The notes under the pieces were generated by a model that saw nothing but the letters and a program-made list of their open reading frames with translations, ran no database searches and was not told where the DNA came from. Positions 1-13,104 of a stretch of 64,000 bases of DNA are shown here, piece after piece. Made by a program: the position numbers and the translations under genes. The stretch's first letter is position 1. Each line of letters begins with the position of its first letter. The DNA comes from Eremophila alpestris peregrina (taxonomy: Eukaryota > Chordata > Aves > Passeriformes > Alaudidae). The DNA lies in contig WMCF01000033.1 of NCBI GenBank assembly GCA_009792885.1, forward strand, positions 1,987,344 through 2,051,343. Reading direction: 5' to 3'.

Positions 1-3000
1 ACATTTAAAACAACCATATGCCTGAAAATAGTTCATTATGAATTCTGTTAAATTCTCCCACCTGTTTTAATTTTACCAGTCTCAGAGCTCTGCTTCATTG
101 TGTGTTTGGAGGGAATCAGGCACCACAGAACCTGGAACCTGAAAGAGACCTCTACATTTTATTGGGGTATAAATAATGGTAATAATTTGATGGAGCTCCT
201 TGAATAACACAACAACAGAATGGGGTAGGGTTTACAGCACCATACCTTGCTTTGTGTGTAGAGCTTTTGCTGCAGGTTGCTCTCCTACAGATTGGCTCCT
301 GCCAGTGGGAAGGTCATAAATGTCCTCCTCAATCACTGGCTATGTCTAACCCCCCAATTATATAGAGCACCATGTACTTTTTAAGATGCAACTTGAAGAA
401 CTTAAAACTGTGGAAAATATGTTCTTATTAAGGTGTAGTTGAGGCTGCCATGAGATAATGCAGGGTCTGGGACAGCCAGCTGGTCCCAAGCATGTTAATC
501 TGTAAGGGAGCAAATAACCCTGTAAAGGGTTCCACAACATCACTCTGCTGATACTCTGGACAGTCCAGGACTCATCTAAAATTCCTTTTGTTTCATAAAG
601 TAATTTTAATCTATTTAAAACAAGGGCAGAGGAGGGGGAGAAACAACAACATTTCTTAAAACTAGAATCCAGAAACTTTTGTAAATGGTAATTATTTTTT
701 AAAGAAAGCGTTGTTTCTAACCAGCTCCATGGGTTGGATTGTATGGCATGTGGATGGCTGTGGAGTTCAAGCACACTTACTCTATCTCCTCCTGCCTCTG
801 CTCACAAGGAATTCAAACACAAAATATCACTCGGGGAAAATAAAATGGAAAACTTCCTTGGTTGACCAGTGTTTTGCTCTTTCACTTCCAACACTATATC
901 GGATCGTCATGACCTTTAGCTAATGGGATGTGTTATGAGATGTGTTGCCTTTGCTGGCACAATCAAATAGGCTGCTTTCTAAATCACCTGGCAGACAGAC
1001 TTTCCACTGGCAATGTAATGTCTCCATGCTCAGTCCCTGGTACAGAGGTCCCTAATCCCAATGGAAAGGGACAGGGACATGCAGTGAAGCTGTGCACCAG
1101 AGATCACTCAGTGTATCCCATAGCTGGTGACCACATGTATTCCCCAGACAACCTTTTCAACAGGAGAAGGGCAAATGGCCTTCTGGAGTAATCCTTGTTT
1201 GCAGACATTTGAGTGCAGCTGTCAAGGAAGGGCAGCAGAGCCAGTATTGTTCCACAGAGACTTGTGGCATCATGGTCGTGCTGCAGCCATTTATCATCAG
1301 CCTCTGTCATTCCCAAACGGGGGCCTCTCACATGATAACACAGAGTGCCACTGCTCCTTTACTGACTAGGTCCCTGGTTAATCAGTTTGTTCAGGTTTTG
1401 AATGCTGTATTCAAGCATATTTTTAACAATGAAAAGCTCTCTGTGCTAAAAGAAAGGTCCTACGTATTTGAGTCACATTCTTTTCTCTCCAATCGTTTCA
1501 GGTTTTGTGTCACTTGATTTGTACTAGCTGTGGCTCATTATGGGAAGTATTTGTCAGTGTGGGCACTAAGGCACGCACAGCCCTACATGTGAAATTTAAT
1601 TATGGGCATGGGAATTTCCTGTCCATTCCCTTGAAATATTGTTGGTTAAAACTTGATAGAGTGAAGGTTTTGCAAATTGAAAGAGAGAACCATGAAGGAA
1701 GATAGACAGAGGAATAGACAGAGGGGTCCAGATATGTCTGATGTCTGGGGATTGAAGAAAAAAGCCAGGTTCCCTTAGGAGCAGTGAATAACCTTGGGGC
1801 CATTGGAACAGAGAAAAAAGAAGACACCCTGAAGGCACTGAGGGATACAGGATGGAGCCTGATGACAAACACTGAGGGATGGATCCTTGAATTGGATCAA
1901 GAGAGAAAAAAGGGCTTGGAGGGGAGAAAGAAAGAAGGTTAGGGCTGAAGGGAGTCTTCAGAGGACCTTTAAATCAGAGATTGTGAGCACAGGATGCACA
2001 TGCTGATATTACAGTGCAAGACACTCAGAGAAGCTATGGGATAAAATTTGCATCGTTTTTATTTCATAGATTTGCTCCACCTCTCCTACCTCACTAGAAA
2101 GATTTGAGCAAGTGCTGAGCCCTGGTCACTAGTGCCCAGCTGAGCAGGACAGAAGGGCTTTGCCTCCTGCAATTGAAGCTATTTGTTGGGAACCCTCCTG
2201 CTCATGCACTGATGCTATTTGTATCTTTGCTTGACAGGAGTTTTATACAAGATGGAGAAACCTTTCTTTACAGGTGGGCAAGTGACATCTTCATTGTTTC
2301 TTATGTCTTTCTTGAGGCAGGGACTGTATTAAGCATTTCCTAACTATTCAGGGCCCCTAACTGCAGAATCCAATCATGCTGCAGAACTTGGCTTCATCTT
2401 TTGAAATCTCATTTAAGTAAAAGAAATCCCTGCAATTTGTAGTCCCCTCTGCTCAGTTTAAGTTACTGTACCACAACCACTGTTTCTGTCCTAACGCCCT
2501 GTAACCTCCCCCTCCTCCGAGGGAGCACAGCTCTGACCTTCAGCTCCAGTGGCAGAGCACCAGCCACACACAGGGCACATGAGCATTATCACATACAAGG
2601 ACATGGGACAGAGATGGGTTTTTTTGGAGAGAAAGCGATGGTAGCTCGTTCCTGTTACAGCATCACAAACAGCTATGGCATTGTAACAGAGGCTCACAAA
2701 GGCATTGAGGCTCCCTTAATTATTACTCTCTTTCTCCCTGCTCTAAATCCATCCCTGGTGGAACTTCAAGAAGGAATTGAGGGGCTCTGCTAGCTGCAAC
2801 CTGACAGGTAACAGTGGTATCTTAATCAGCAGAGCCTGAGGCACGGCCACCAACTTCCCAGGTGTTTTTGCCTGCCTACCATTGTGATGCCTGTCACAGT
2901 TGCTCACTGGCTGCTTTTCACTGATGAACATTCAACAGATTTCAACCAAGCTTCATGACAGTGCTGTTGTCACTCGTGGTGCAGCTACAGAGAGCTGGAT

Positions 3001-4240
3001 GTTGTCCCCATGCTCTTGGGAGGGAAACGTCAGACACCAGCAGACAGCAGAGTCGCTGCGTTGTCTCCCTGCGTCTGCAGATGGTATGAAAATAGGGAGC
3101 TTTCATTTCAGCAGAATGATAAAATCTGAAACTTAATTGTGACAGCTGCATTTGCATTAACTATTTCAGTACCTGAGCATTTCAGGTTAAAAACCTGAGC
3201 CTATCAGTTCTCCCTGTCATGATAATGACTTCCAGTTCAGAAGTTAACTTTCAGTTTCCACCCTAACTTCTGATGCTGTTTGCAGTTGCCACTATAGATT
3301 GGCATGTTAGAAACTGAAAATGCAGATACATACGTTTCATTTAATATTGAGAAAATACTTCTTTCCTGTCTTGATTATGTTGCTTATTTTCCTGGTTAGG
3401 ATGATAGAAATTCTTGTTCCCTTGGCTTAGGCTATGGAGAAGATCTGCTAAGTCAGTGTCAGCTCTTTCTGAGGGCATTCCCTGGAGCACATCTGTTTTG
3501 TACACAATGGCATAACCAGAGGTACAGCTGAGGAGCTTTTCAGTACCACTTCCCTAGTCCTGATGGGATTACAGTATCAACTGTGAACTACTCCATAAAT
3601 ACAAATAACTGATGTTCATTTGCATATTGGGTCAATTTTGCACCTTTAGAACTTGAGATGTAGTTGAGTTTCAGCTAAAACACAGAAACTTAAGACGTGC
3701 TACTTAAAATCAGAGATAACTTCCTTCAAAGCCGATGATTTTCCATTTGAATGATAACCATGCTTTAAAATTTTATGTACAGTCAAATTTAAGAACTTTC
3801 CATAAATCTAAGTGTTATTTTTGGAGAAAGTAGAATGTAAAGTATTTGCAAAAGAAGCTGTAAGTGTATAACTGAAGAATGGAAACAAATCCATAAAAAA
3901 ATATCAAGCTAGACATATACTTGAAAGCTAGCAGTCTCATTTGCAACTTATTTTAACTTAACACTATCACCATAGTTTCCATTATTTGGTGCTGGAGTCA
4001 TATAGTCTACTGATGTGCAGATAATGTCACAGTCCCAGAGTAATAGCTTTCTGTTTGGAGGGTATTGAAAGAACAATTGTTAGGAAATGAAAACTTCAGA
4101 GAAGGCTGAGCGCTGAGATAAAATAATGCAGATACCTTATTTACCCATATCTCGTTAGAATCCAAAATGCAAAGGCATATTTCATATTGATAGCAAGTTA
4201 TGAAAGCATCACTATCAACTTAGTTACAGTCTAACAATTC
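1..4240. other. Intergenic, no gene recognised
   Basis: Mixed-composition DNA with frequent stops in all frames. The short open frames here (at most about 140 codons) have no recognisable domains, no codon pattern and no convincing splice context. I recognise no repeat family. It lies about 29-33 kb upstream of the DNAJC1 start. I see nothing further that I can support. Confidence 0.6.
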
Positions 4241-4450
4241 TCACTCTTTTAAGAGGAGTGGGAAGGGCACCCCATAAGAGAGAGAAACTGAGAAAGAAGA
4301 CTATTGAACAGGACATCAGTACTAAGTAGAGAGAAGGAGGAAAAAGCAGCTCACTGTAGACTACAGTAGCTAGTAGAAGAGGGATGGCATCAGAGGAGAG
4401 AGAAAAGAGTGGGAAAGAGAAAAGAGAGAAGAGAAAGGAAGAATAAAATA
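4241..4450. repeat. Purine-rich low-complexity tract
   Basis: The + strand is dominated by A and G, with many GAGA, GAAA and GGAA words. The purest part is about 4390-4442, where nearly every base is a purine. It is a polypurine low-complexity sequence with no unit repeated cleanly enough to call a microsatellite. It may be able to form triplex (H-DNA) structures, but that is inference from composition only. Confidence 0.6.
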
Positions 4451-6608
4451 CTTTACCATTATTTGCCCAAGGATAATGCTGGGGTAAAATATATAACTAT
4501 CAGTGAGATTCTGTCAGATTTACAAGCATCAGATCAAGCTGACTCACTTGCTATCAGCTGTAACTAGGCAAAATATGCTGCTCCGACTAAATTGGCAAAA
4601 GGAAATTTAGAAAAGAATGGTTTGCACATAAAGAGCTAAATTTTATGTTGATTCACCATATGTCCCTTGCCACCTCAGAGAAATAAAGATCTGAAGAGCA
4701 TAAATATGCAAAGAATGTTGGCCAGGTTTTGCATTTTTAGAATTTTCTAGTTCTTCCATGAGTACAACACTCTTGCATCAGGTCTGACTGCTGTCAGCTG
4801 CATTGGTTGTAGAATTCTACCACTGACAGATAGCAAAATACAGATAATTTATGGGTCCCTTTTTCTTTTTGTTGGAGCATGGGATTTACAGCGAAACACA
4901 AGTCAGCTTGTTGATATTCATCCAGTTGGAAGGCTGTTTCCAGGGAACATGCTTAACACGTAAACTTTTGGAGTAGGGACTGTCTTTTGTTCTGTGTTTG
5001 TGCCAGGTGGTCTTGGTCTCTAAACAGGGGTTCTGGTTGCACTAATAATAAATAACCTTTAAAGATTATAGTAATTCTTGATTTGGAGGTGACAAAGAGG
5101 TGTAGAAAGCAAGCCAGTCATTTATAAAAATCCAGCCTAGGCTGGCTTAGCCTTTTCAGTGCTGTGAGCCAAATGTCAGCTTTGGGGCACCTCTGTAAGC
5201 CGATCTCTGGAGCTCCATCAGAGCAGGTTTTCCTCCAACACAGGTGGGCTGACAGTTTACAGAGTAAGTGTTTGGGCATGTGGAGGTGCTTGGGGAGGTA
5301 ATATGCCAGCTGACACAGTTCTGGCAGCCATCTCTGGCTCATGGGCTGCTGCTTTGATCTGGCCTTTTCATCGCACTCATGAGAACTGCCCCATTTTTTT
5401 CAAATATGTTGATAAATTTATCATTTTCTCCTGTATTTGCATAACTCATGTAATCGCTATGAAGTGACTTGAGAGTTCTCTGTATGTACTCCATAATCCG
5501 TGCTTGGGAGTTGTGTCATCTTGATTAGGTGTGATGGTGTAGGGTCTTGCAAGGAAGGTTTTGTTCCTGGTCCTTGGCTGAAGGAGAAACGAGAGGCTTA
5601 GGGCAGAAGTGTGGATGCAAGCAGCACTGACTTTCTGCCCACTCTATCATGGCAAACACCACATTTTCAGGTGGGATCTTCTAAAATTAATCACCAGCAG
5701 ACAAGCATTCAGTATAACCAGGCAGTGGGATATCACTCAGAAGTCAGTATGAATGAAACAGGGGTCAGTAATATTCTGCAAGTAATCACATATTAGAGAA
5801 ACACACAAATATGTAGCACTCAACTGTTTGTTTGCTCTTGTGTAAGAATAAGACCATGACTGAGGTACAGTCTGCACATTAGCACACAAAAGACATGCAA
5901 TGGGGTCAAGTAATACATGTATTACAATGCATATAAATTATGTTGCAAACATGTTTCTGCTTCTCTTTGAATCAACTATTTTTTTAAAAAGGTCCAGGAA
6001 TTTGCAAGGAAATTCAGTGGTATAGCATGCAAGTTGTGTACAGTTTGGAAATGTAGTAGCAAACTGTAATACAGGCCCTACTGCAATCACAAGGTGATGA
6101 AGAGCTAAAATCTGAGTGAGACTGAGACCCTTATAAAGAAGTGCACATAACTCATGATACAGTCTGAGGTGTGTGGGAAAAACTAAGGATTAGTCTGATT
6201 GACCAGCAGAAGCTGAACCACACACAGGGTTCAAAACCAAAAAAACTGATTTACCTTAACTCGGAATCTATGGAAAAACCCCACTAGCAATACCTTTACC
6301 TGCTCATGGAAACATCATGCTAATTTGTGCCGTTCTGCTCCTCCTCTTAAACCGTAAGTTTAAGTTAAAAGTTGCTGCATTCACCCTCAAAAGCCTGTAT
6401 GCTGCTGGTTGTCTTTTTCCTTGGAGTTCCAACCAGCATGATATTTCAGGGAAGGGCCTGTCCAAGGTCATGGTGCCTCAAGAAGGCTGTGAGGCTGTAA
6501 ACTTTGCAGCCATCAGAGGTAAAAGCATGACTTGCCTCCCCAGGCAACCACTTCTGGGCTTACTCTCATCTCATGAGAATGTGAAGAAATGAAGTCACTC
6601 CCAACCCT
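4451..6608. other. Intergenic, no gene recognised
   Basis: No coding sequence, RNA gene or known repeat seen. The open frames at 5118-5342 (minus) and 6317-6592 (plus) are short and show no known domain. Confidence 0.55.
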
Positions 6609-6745
6609 GAGATCAGCTCAGCTGGTCAAAGCCTGGGGCTAATAATGCCCAGGTTGTGGGTTTCATCCATGCATGGGCCATTCATTTAAGAGTTGGACTT
6701 GCTGGTCTTTGTGAGTCCCTTCCAATGCAGAATATTTGGAGATTT
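6609..6745 (+). mobile_element. tRNA-Ile-derived SINE with CR1-like tail (TguSINE1-type)
   Basis: The first ~72 bases resemble tRNA-Ile(AAT). A box A-like AGCTCAGCTGG lies at about 6614-6625, an anticodon-loop-like CTAATAA at 6639-6645, a box B-like GGTTTCATCC at 6659-6668, and an acceptor-like GGGCCA near 6675-6680. This head runs directly into a tail resembling the CR1 3' end, with GAGTTGGACTTG, then GTCCCTTCCAA, then CAGAATATT. A tRNA-Ile head with a CR1 tail is the architecture of the songbird SINE TguSINE1, mobilised in trans by CR1. Several head positions are mutated and the anticodon stem pairs poorly, so this is an old, inactive copy and not a tRNA gene. Confidence 0.8.
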
Positions 6746-8890
6746 TGTTTATCAATAAAGTAAGGAAACTGAAAAGCCCTTGCTTTTGGTCAAGGGAAGC
6801 AGTCAAGAAGACATTTTATAAGACATTTAATAAGACAAGACCTAGAAAAAAAAGCTACTCATGTACTTGACCTGAGTAGTTAAACAAAAATCAGCTTCAT
6901 AAGAGTATATTTTTGTAATAAGAAATTGCTGGTGGAATAATGTATTTCTTTGATGCTGTTATGATTATTTCCAAAGACTGTGCACAGACAGTCCTGATCC
7001 CTGAACACAGCAGAAATGTGAGAGCAAGGAGCAGTATTTTTTTCTGTAGCTCCAAGTCCTTTACCAGTTCTTTCTATTCACTGTAAAAGAGGACTTCCTT
7101 TAACATAAAAGTCACTTTTACACAGTCACTAAGTCTGCCATACTGTTCATTTTCCTACTGCATATGTTTGACATCTGTAAGAAATATTGTTGTACATGGT
7201 TTGAATATACAGCCCACCACTCAAGCCATGGAGAAAATCTGGAGGAGATGGCAGACGCTCAAGACATCTGAACAGAACTTTTACTGTTAGAGAGGTATGT
7301 GGGTTTTCAAGCAGAATGATCTTGATTAGCTAAAAAGGAAAAAAGATAAAGTATTTCTGTCTTAAACATTTAATGGTGGGTTCATTCACTGTGTTTCAGA
7401 GAGGAAGCAGTGGGGCTGAACAGCAAATTTTTCAGCAAGGCAATTGCAGTCCCTCAAATGCTGAAGTCTGGGGAGAATTCTGATTTCTTCCTGTGCTCTG
7501 ATACCTCAACAACAGGAAATCATCAATTCTAATTTTAATTAGTCAGTAACTCTTCTGTCTTCTACTCTAAAGCAAATTAATTTCCCTCTTTATTTTTCTA
7601 ATATGGATCAGAAATTTGTATCTATTAATTTGTATTGACCTCTTAGTTAGGCAAAATATTTATATGTACGCTATGTTCTTTATTTGAGAAAAAAACCCCT
7701 TTTTTTTTAATAATAAGAGAAAGAAAATATAAAACAATTAAAAAAACATAGAGACAATATAAGACCAGACAGGACTACCACACAGCTCTGCAGACATCAA
7801 ATCCCTGAGCAGGATTCTCTCCTGGCCTCAGAGAAGATTACAGCTGTGGTATTAAAGGCCAGTTCCCAGGGGCCTTTCCTCTCACATAAATTAACTGGAA
7901 AGCAGAGGCAGAGGAGTGAGGCCAGAGGTGGGCATTGACACTGTTGAGAGTTTTGATCTGCTTCTATCTGGATGGATTAGTTAAAGAACTGCCACAGGAT
8001 TTAAATTTAAGGAGATTGTTGTGGTAAATTAAAGGATCCTCTCAAGATTTCTTTGTTTCAATATTTTGTGAGGGAACTGAGGATAGAGGAGAGCAATACC
8101 TGAAATACAGAGCTGCACTGGCAATTCACTTGTCACTGACGTGGTTGCAGGGCAGAGATATCCTGAGGAGTCTTTGGGCAAGAAACTCAGGCACAAGCTG
8201 AATAGGAGCCCAAAGCAGAGTTCAGTTTTCAGAGCCCAGCTCCATCTCCCCAGGGCCTGGATCAGCCCAGCCAGGGAGATCAGCCCAGCCATCCTGTGCT
8301 GGGCTCACATCCACACTCACTCTCAATAAGCCACCCACTATCCCTGTCCTGCCCCCAGCATCTCACTGCTGTGAGCACCAGCTGCAGCATTACATCATTC
8401 CTGTGGTTTTCCCTTTCTCTCTTCTCCAGAGCTTGTCTCTGGGAGCTGTGTTGGCTGCCCAGAAAGTGGGAATCTGGAGAGCAGGGGAGATGTAAATCTC
8501 TGTCACCTTCTGGAAGTTTTTTATGGGATAAATATTCTATGTGAACAAACCCATGATAGCTCATCCTCATGACAGATATGGTCCTTAAAGGTTGTCTGGT
8601 CAGCAGAAATAAAAGAATAAAACCTATGAATTGGTCTCCTAAGTTGTTCAGGACCCAAAATTGTCCTCTTGTACTGCAAGGTGTGTATTCCCTGTTGTAA
8701 GGATTTTGTGGAGATGAGATGTTAAGCCATGCCCTGCCTTCTGCTTGTTTCCTGTTTAAGGAGATACCTGGCAGAGTTCTCCCTCCTGCAGCCAACCGAG
8801 AAGAGTTTCAGCAAAGCTTTCAAAATGCTGTGAGTACCAGGGGCCATACAAAAGTGTATTGACTGATAAACCTACGTTTGCTCCTGCCAA
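6746..8890. other. Intergenic, no gene recognised
   Basis: AT-rich up to about 7780, then more GC-rich. The longest open frame here is 171 codons on the minus strand (8280-8795). Its translation has no recognisable domain, is rich in S, R, H and C, and has no partner exons, so I do not call it a gene. It lies just downstream, in minus orientation, of the LTR-like piece at 8900-9235, so it could be decayed retroviral internal sequence, but I see no gag or pol motif. Confidence 0.45.
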
Positions 8891-8899
8891 AATATAGCA

Positions 8900-9235
8900 C
8901 GGTGCCACGGATTAGGAATGGCAGTCCCCAGTTCAGTACTCCCACTAAAAAGAAAACCGCAGCTGCTCCCTCCCCATGCTGGTGAGAGAGACAAAAGGCT
9001 CAGGTAATGAGTTAAGAACAGTTTATTGGAAACAATGAGATAAGCAATGAGCTAAGAAAGACACAGCAACAATATTATTAACAAAAGGGTGCAAAAAGAC
9101 TGGATGATTTACATGCAAAATGCTTGTCCCACAGCAACAATGAACGACGGCAGACAGGTTTCCAACTCCCCCCATGCTTTTCTTGGACCAAAGCCATGCC
9201 CCTGATCTCGGAAGCAAGAGTCCCTTACACCCCTG
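8900..9235 (-). mobile_element. LTR-like fragment of an endogenous retrovirus (R/U5 side), minus strand
   Basis: Read on the minus strand, this stretch carries a clear AATAAA polyadenylation signal (complement of 9022-9027). A T/C-rich stretch follows, then a region with AACTGGGGACT and CCGTGGCA near 8903-8940, which resembles the 3' end of avian ERV long terminal repeats. The left boundary could be near 8903 (TG on +, CA on -). The opposite end is not defined, and I found no matching second LTR or target-site duplication. I assign it from general resemblance to avian LTRs, so the family is uncertain; ERVL- or ERVK-like are both possible. Confidence 0.4.
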
Positions 9236-12200
9236 GTGAAGATGTCAGCGGTAGAGAATCACATCTTAGACACGACCACGCAGTTCCAGGCTCCTCCCCC
9301 TCACTGCTACTGCAAAAATCTACTGTGTCCTGGCCAAAACCAGGATGTGTGGATAAAACCAGAGAAAGCAAAGACAGCTTGAGGTGACAGTTTGCAGGTA
9401 CCTGATCTTTGTCATTTGGCTCAGCACACCTAAGCCTGGACACAGCTGCAGTGACTGAACACCATACATGAGGGCTGGATGACTGTGCCAAGCAGAGATG
9501 GGTGGGATCATCATTATAAACACTGACAATGGCTTTTTTCCACTTCTCTGCTCCAGCCCTGCCCATCCCAACTCTCCCCTGCGGCATGGGGAAGAGGAGG
9601 AGCAGACACTGTTGGCAGAACAGCATAGATGTCACATATTCTTTAGCTCCCATGCCAGACCTCTTATTTTTCCACAAGGTGCCTGCTGTTACAGGTGAAA
9701 TGGATTGATTGCTTCGGGAAAGTTCTTCTAGATAGCTAACAAAGAGGGCTCTTAATTACCAAGAGGTGGTTCAGCAGGGGGTACTTTGCAGGTTGTAGGT
9801 CAGAACTGTCTTTTCTTAAGCAATTTCTAGTTCCATTAATTACAAAACTGTAATCTAACAGGATCCTGTGGTGTGTCAGTCAGAGATGGAGGCAGGGAAG
9901 ACCTCCCCAGATCATGAGGAGGTGGCTCTGATCAGTGCATGACCCCATGGAAGGGCCTGTGGAGTTTGACCTGGGAGGTGAGCAGGACAGGGAGGTGAGT
10001 TTGACTAGCAAGTCATCTTTTCTTTAGCACACAGAAGAAAAGAGTAAAGAGGGGGAGAGAAGAGGAGGAAAAAAGAATAAAGGTGGCAAGGAAGTACTGA
10101 TCAGGTCAACATCTGTGCTCCTATGGTGAACTGGGCTCTCTGGCACCAGCACCAGCGTCCATTACATCTTTTGCTTAATTTTAAAAGTAGTTGGTAATAA
10201 CTTATCATGTATTTGACAGAGCAGAAAGTAGCTATGGTGCTAGAAAAACTCTGGAAAGAGTAAGCAAATGAAAATGACACAGCTGTTCCAGGCTTTCCCA
10301 GCCTCCCAAGAAGACAGCTCAGACTGCAGCGCGACACACACCACATTTCATTGGCGCAGGGCCACTGTTTGTGTCACAGCCAGACAGCTTGCAAGGGAGC
10401 TTGGCCCCAATGTGAAAACCCTTCTTATTTATACTTGAGAAATACAGAGTCATATTCAGATTTTAAAGCTTTTTAATTAATAAAAGTTTAGGACAGAAAA
10501 TTCAGTACAGCTGTTACTGCTGGATCCAGATGGGGACATTCAGCAGGGAGGTGCTTCCAGCAACCCTCATCCTCCGAGGGGATGGGCACCCTCCAGCCCT
10601 GCTGGCTTCCCTGAGAGCAAGTGTGCAGTCTCTCCTAGCACTAACCTCCTGTGACAGGTTGAACTTACAGCTCAGGAGGGCAGATGCCTGCCTGTGACCC
10701 AGGGCTGCCTTACAGCTGTTGACAAAGCGTGGTTCACAGAGGTCTGATGCCAGGTGAAATCTGGAGCAACTCTGTTTCCCACCAGTAGAGTTACATCAGT
10801 GTAAAGCTACCACAGGAAAAATTAGAATAAAGCCCAGTGTGGAGAAACCTACTAGAAAGTGTAAAGAGGTCATAAATCTGACTCCAGTTGCACTCCAGGT
10901 GTGGTAATTTTATTCTGGACCTGGCATATGGCTGCTTTGGGTGAGGAAGCCATCTTAAAAATTACCTATGTGTTCCCTCATGTGAGCATCCCTCACCAGC
11001 CCTCTACCTTCTGTGCACTGCAATTTAAGACTTGAAACAGAGTGCTCAGCCTTTTGCTGCAGCATAATACAGAGCAGTTTAGGGTGTGGTGTCTTGGTGT
11101 TACACCAGAGTAGCACTACAAGCTGTTTTGGCCTTTACCTAGGCCAGGACTGAAGGGGAGAGTAATAAATATATGTTTAGAACTAAGATTGGGATTTAGG
11201 ATTTTCAATTATTTACTCAGCCACCAAAAGAAATTTGAAGACAGCCAAACTTATTTGCAAATATGAGCTGAAATTGGCAAATAGCTTTGGATTTAAAAAA
11301 AAAAAATAGATCAGTTTGGCATTTTCTGAACTTATTCCTGAATCCTTTTCAGACTAGATTCATAGGCACACCTGAGTACAGCCCACATAACTGAGGAACA
11401 TGAGTCTGTTGAAGGGTGACAAACTACTTGCAGACTGAAGACCATGTCTAGTAGAGTTCTCTGAAAGGGGAGATCAAGTGAAATTCCTCATCTAGTCAAG
11501 TGAGAAGGACTGGAGGGCAGATATCCTTACTGTTGGGGATGTAGGAGAGGACAGAGGAAAACAATATATTTTTGTAGACTTGTTTGTAATTGATTAAAAA
11601 ATCGGTTTAGGCTAACTCAGGACTGGGTTTTTTTGCCAAAGTCAGACAAAAATTATTTCCATGTCTCTGCTTAGAGCTGCATTAGTGCACAGCTCTCCTT
11701 GGCTGAGGCAGGCACAAGCACAGCCTGTGTGTCCCTAGGTTTGACTGACCACAAGCGTGGATGAAGGAATTACTGTAGAGTCTTGCTCTTGATTTGGAAT
11801 TATGGTAAACATTTATCTACTAATGCAAATCAGATTCAGTCTACCAAGATTGATTTTCAAATAATTTGACCTTGTCTAATAAGTCTTCTTGACCAGATGA
11901 ATTGCAGGGACTTTGCACTGATTTATTTTTACTTATGCATAAAGTACTGCATGCTTGTTCATTTATTATGCTCAGCACATCAGAAGATTACATTATTTGA
12001 AAATTAAATTTCATACATTCTTATTTTAACATAGACCTCTCTTCAGCTGTTTCACTTCCTCTAGCTCTGTCCTCCAACATGAAGAAAATGCATAGGAAAA
12101 AATTACTTGTTTTTCTGAAGTTTGCATGTTAAGTAATAATCCCAAAACTGTCACTGTGTGTACTCATGCTGTGATGGAAGAAGAAAACTACACAATGTAA

Positions 12201-13087
12201 GAACACCTGAAGCATTTTACCCTAACCTGTGTCCACAAATGCTGATGTGACTTAATTACCATTGTAGTGTTATTGTGCCACTACAGGGAGATTTTGGCAT
12301 TATTTGATCACCTTGTCTTTAACCATATTCCTTAACGTCTTTTGGTTTCTATTACTCTTTACATTAACTCCATCCTAAATACAGAAGTTTTTGTAAGGCT
12401 GTATCCAAAGTTACTGATGTTAAGAGAAAGGCTCCCTTTTATTTTAGCAGCCTGTGTATCCAGCTCCTGAAGCCAGCAGCGCCTTAAGTCCTTGAATCTA
12501 TTTTAAACAATAACTATATAGGAAGATAATTGTGTGAGAAGAAGATAATTATGATTGTAATTAATCTTTCTCATATTATTATATTACACTTCAGCTGAAG
12601 TAACCTCATGCTGCTACATTCTTTCAATTTCCATGGTTCTTTCCCCCCATCTTCACTTACATTGAAATTTAAAGATATATCATTTACTCATTTAATCAAC
12701 TGCCTCTTTTAGAACATTTATGCTTATAGTAAATTTGTTTCAACACTGACGTCTGCAGTATCTCCCCAGATACCTCTTTGCATCTATTTCAACAAATTGC
12801 AGCCTATTTATCATTATTAATTGTTTACAGTCCTTCAAGCAGTCCATGATTTATCTCAAATTATTTAATATAGACCCCTCATTCTTAAAATATGAAGCTG
12901 AATTATGCCATTTAGCCAATTATCCAAGTAAATAGGGAGTGTGGTTATCCGGATCATTAAAAAACAGTTGTGTTTTGGCCACTGTATGATTGGACAATAG
13001 AGGCACTATAAAACTCAGCTAGTCATGTGTGCATATATATACCCTTCCAAACAAGTATCAATAAAAGCTGACTTGTCATATGCCCTC
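9236..13087. other. Intergenic, no gene recognised
   Basis: 9236-9700 holds two overlapping minus-strand open frames (9225-9677 and 9320-9571) without recognisable domains; it may continue the retroviral fragment to its right. From about 11500 the sequence becomes AT-rich and contains runs of homeobox-like TAAT and ATTA words. No gene, RNA or repeat family is recognised. Confidence 0.5.
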
Positions 13088-13104
13088 TATATATATATAT
13101 ATAT
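13088..13104. repeat. (TA)n microsatellite
   Basis: Uninterrupted alternation of T and A for 17 bases. A shorter ATATATA run lies just upstream near 13033-13041. Confidence 0.9.

Noticed and set aside
6609..6680. A tRNA-Ile gene
   Set aside because: The acceptor and anticodon stems are mutated, and the sequence runs into a CR1-like tail, so it is a SINE head.
8280..8795. 171-codon minus-strand open frame
   Set aside because: No recognisable domain, no coding-like composition, no splice or promoter context; possibly decayed retroelement sequence.
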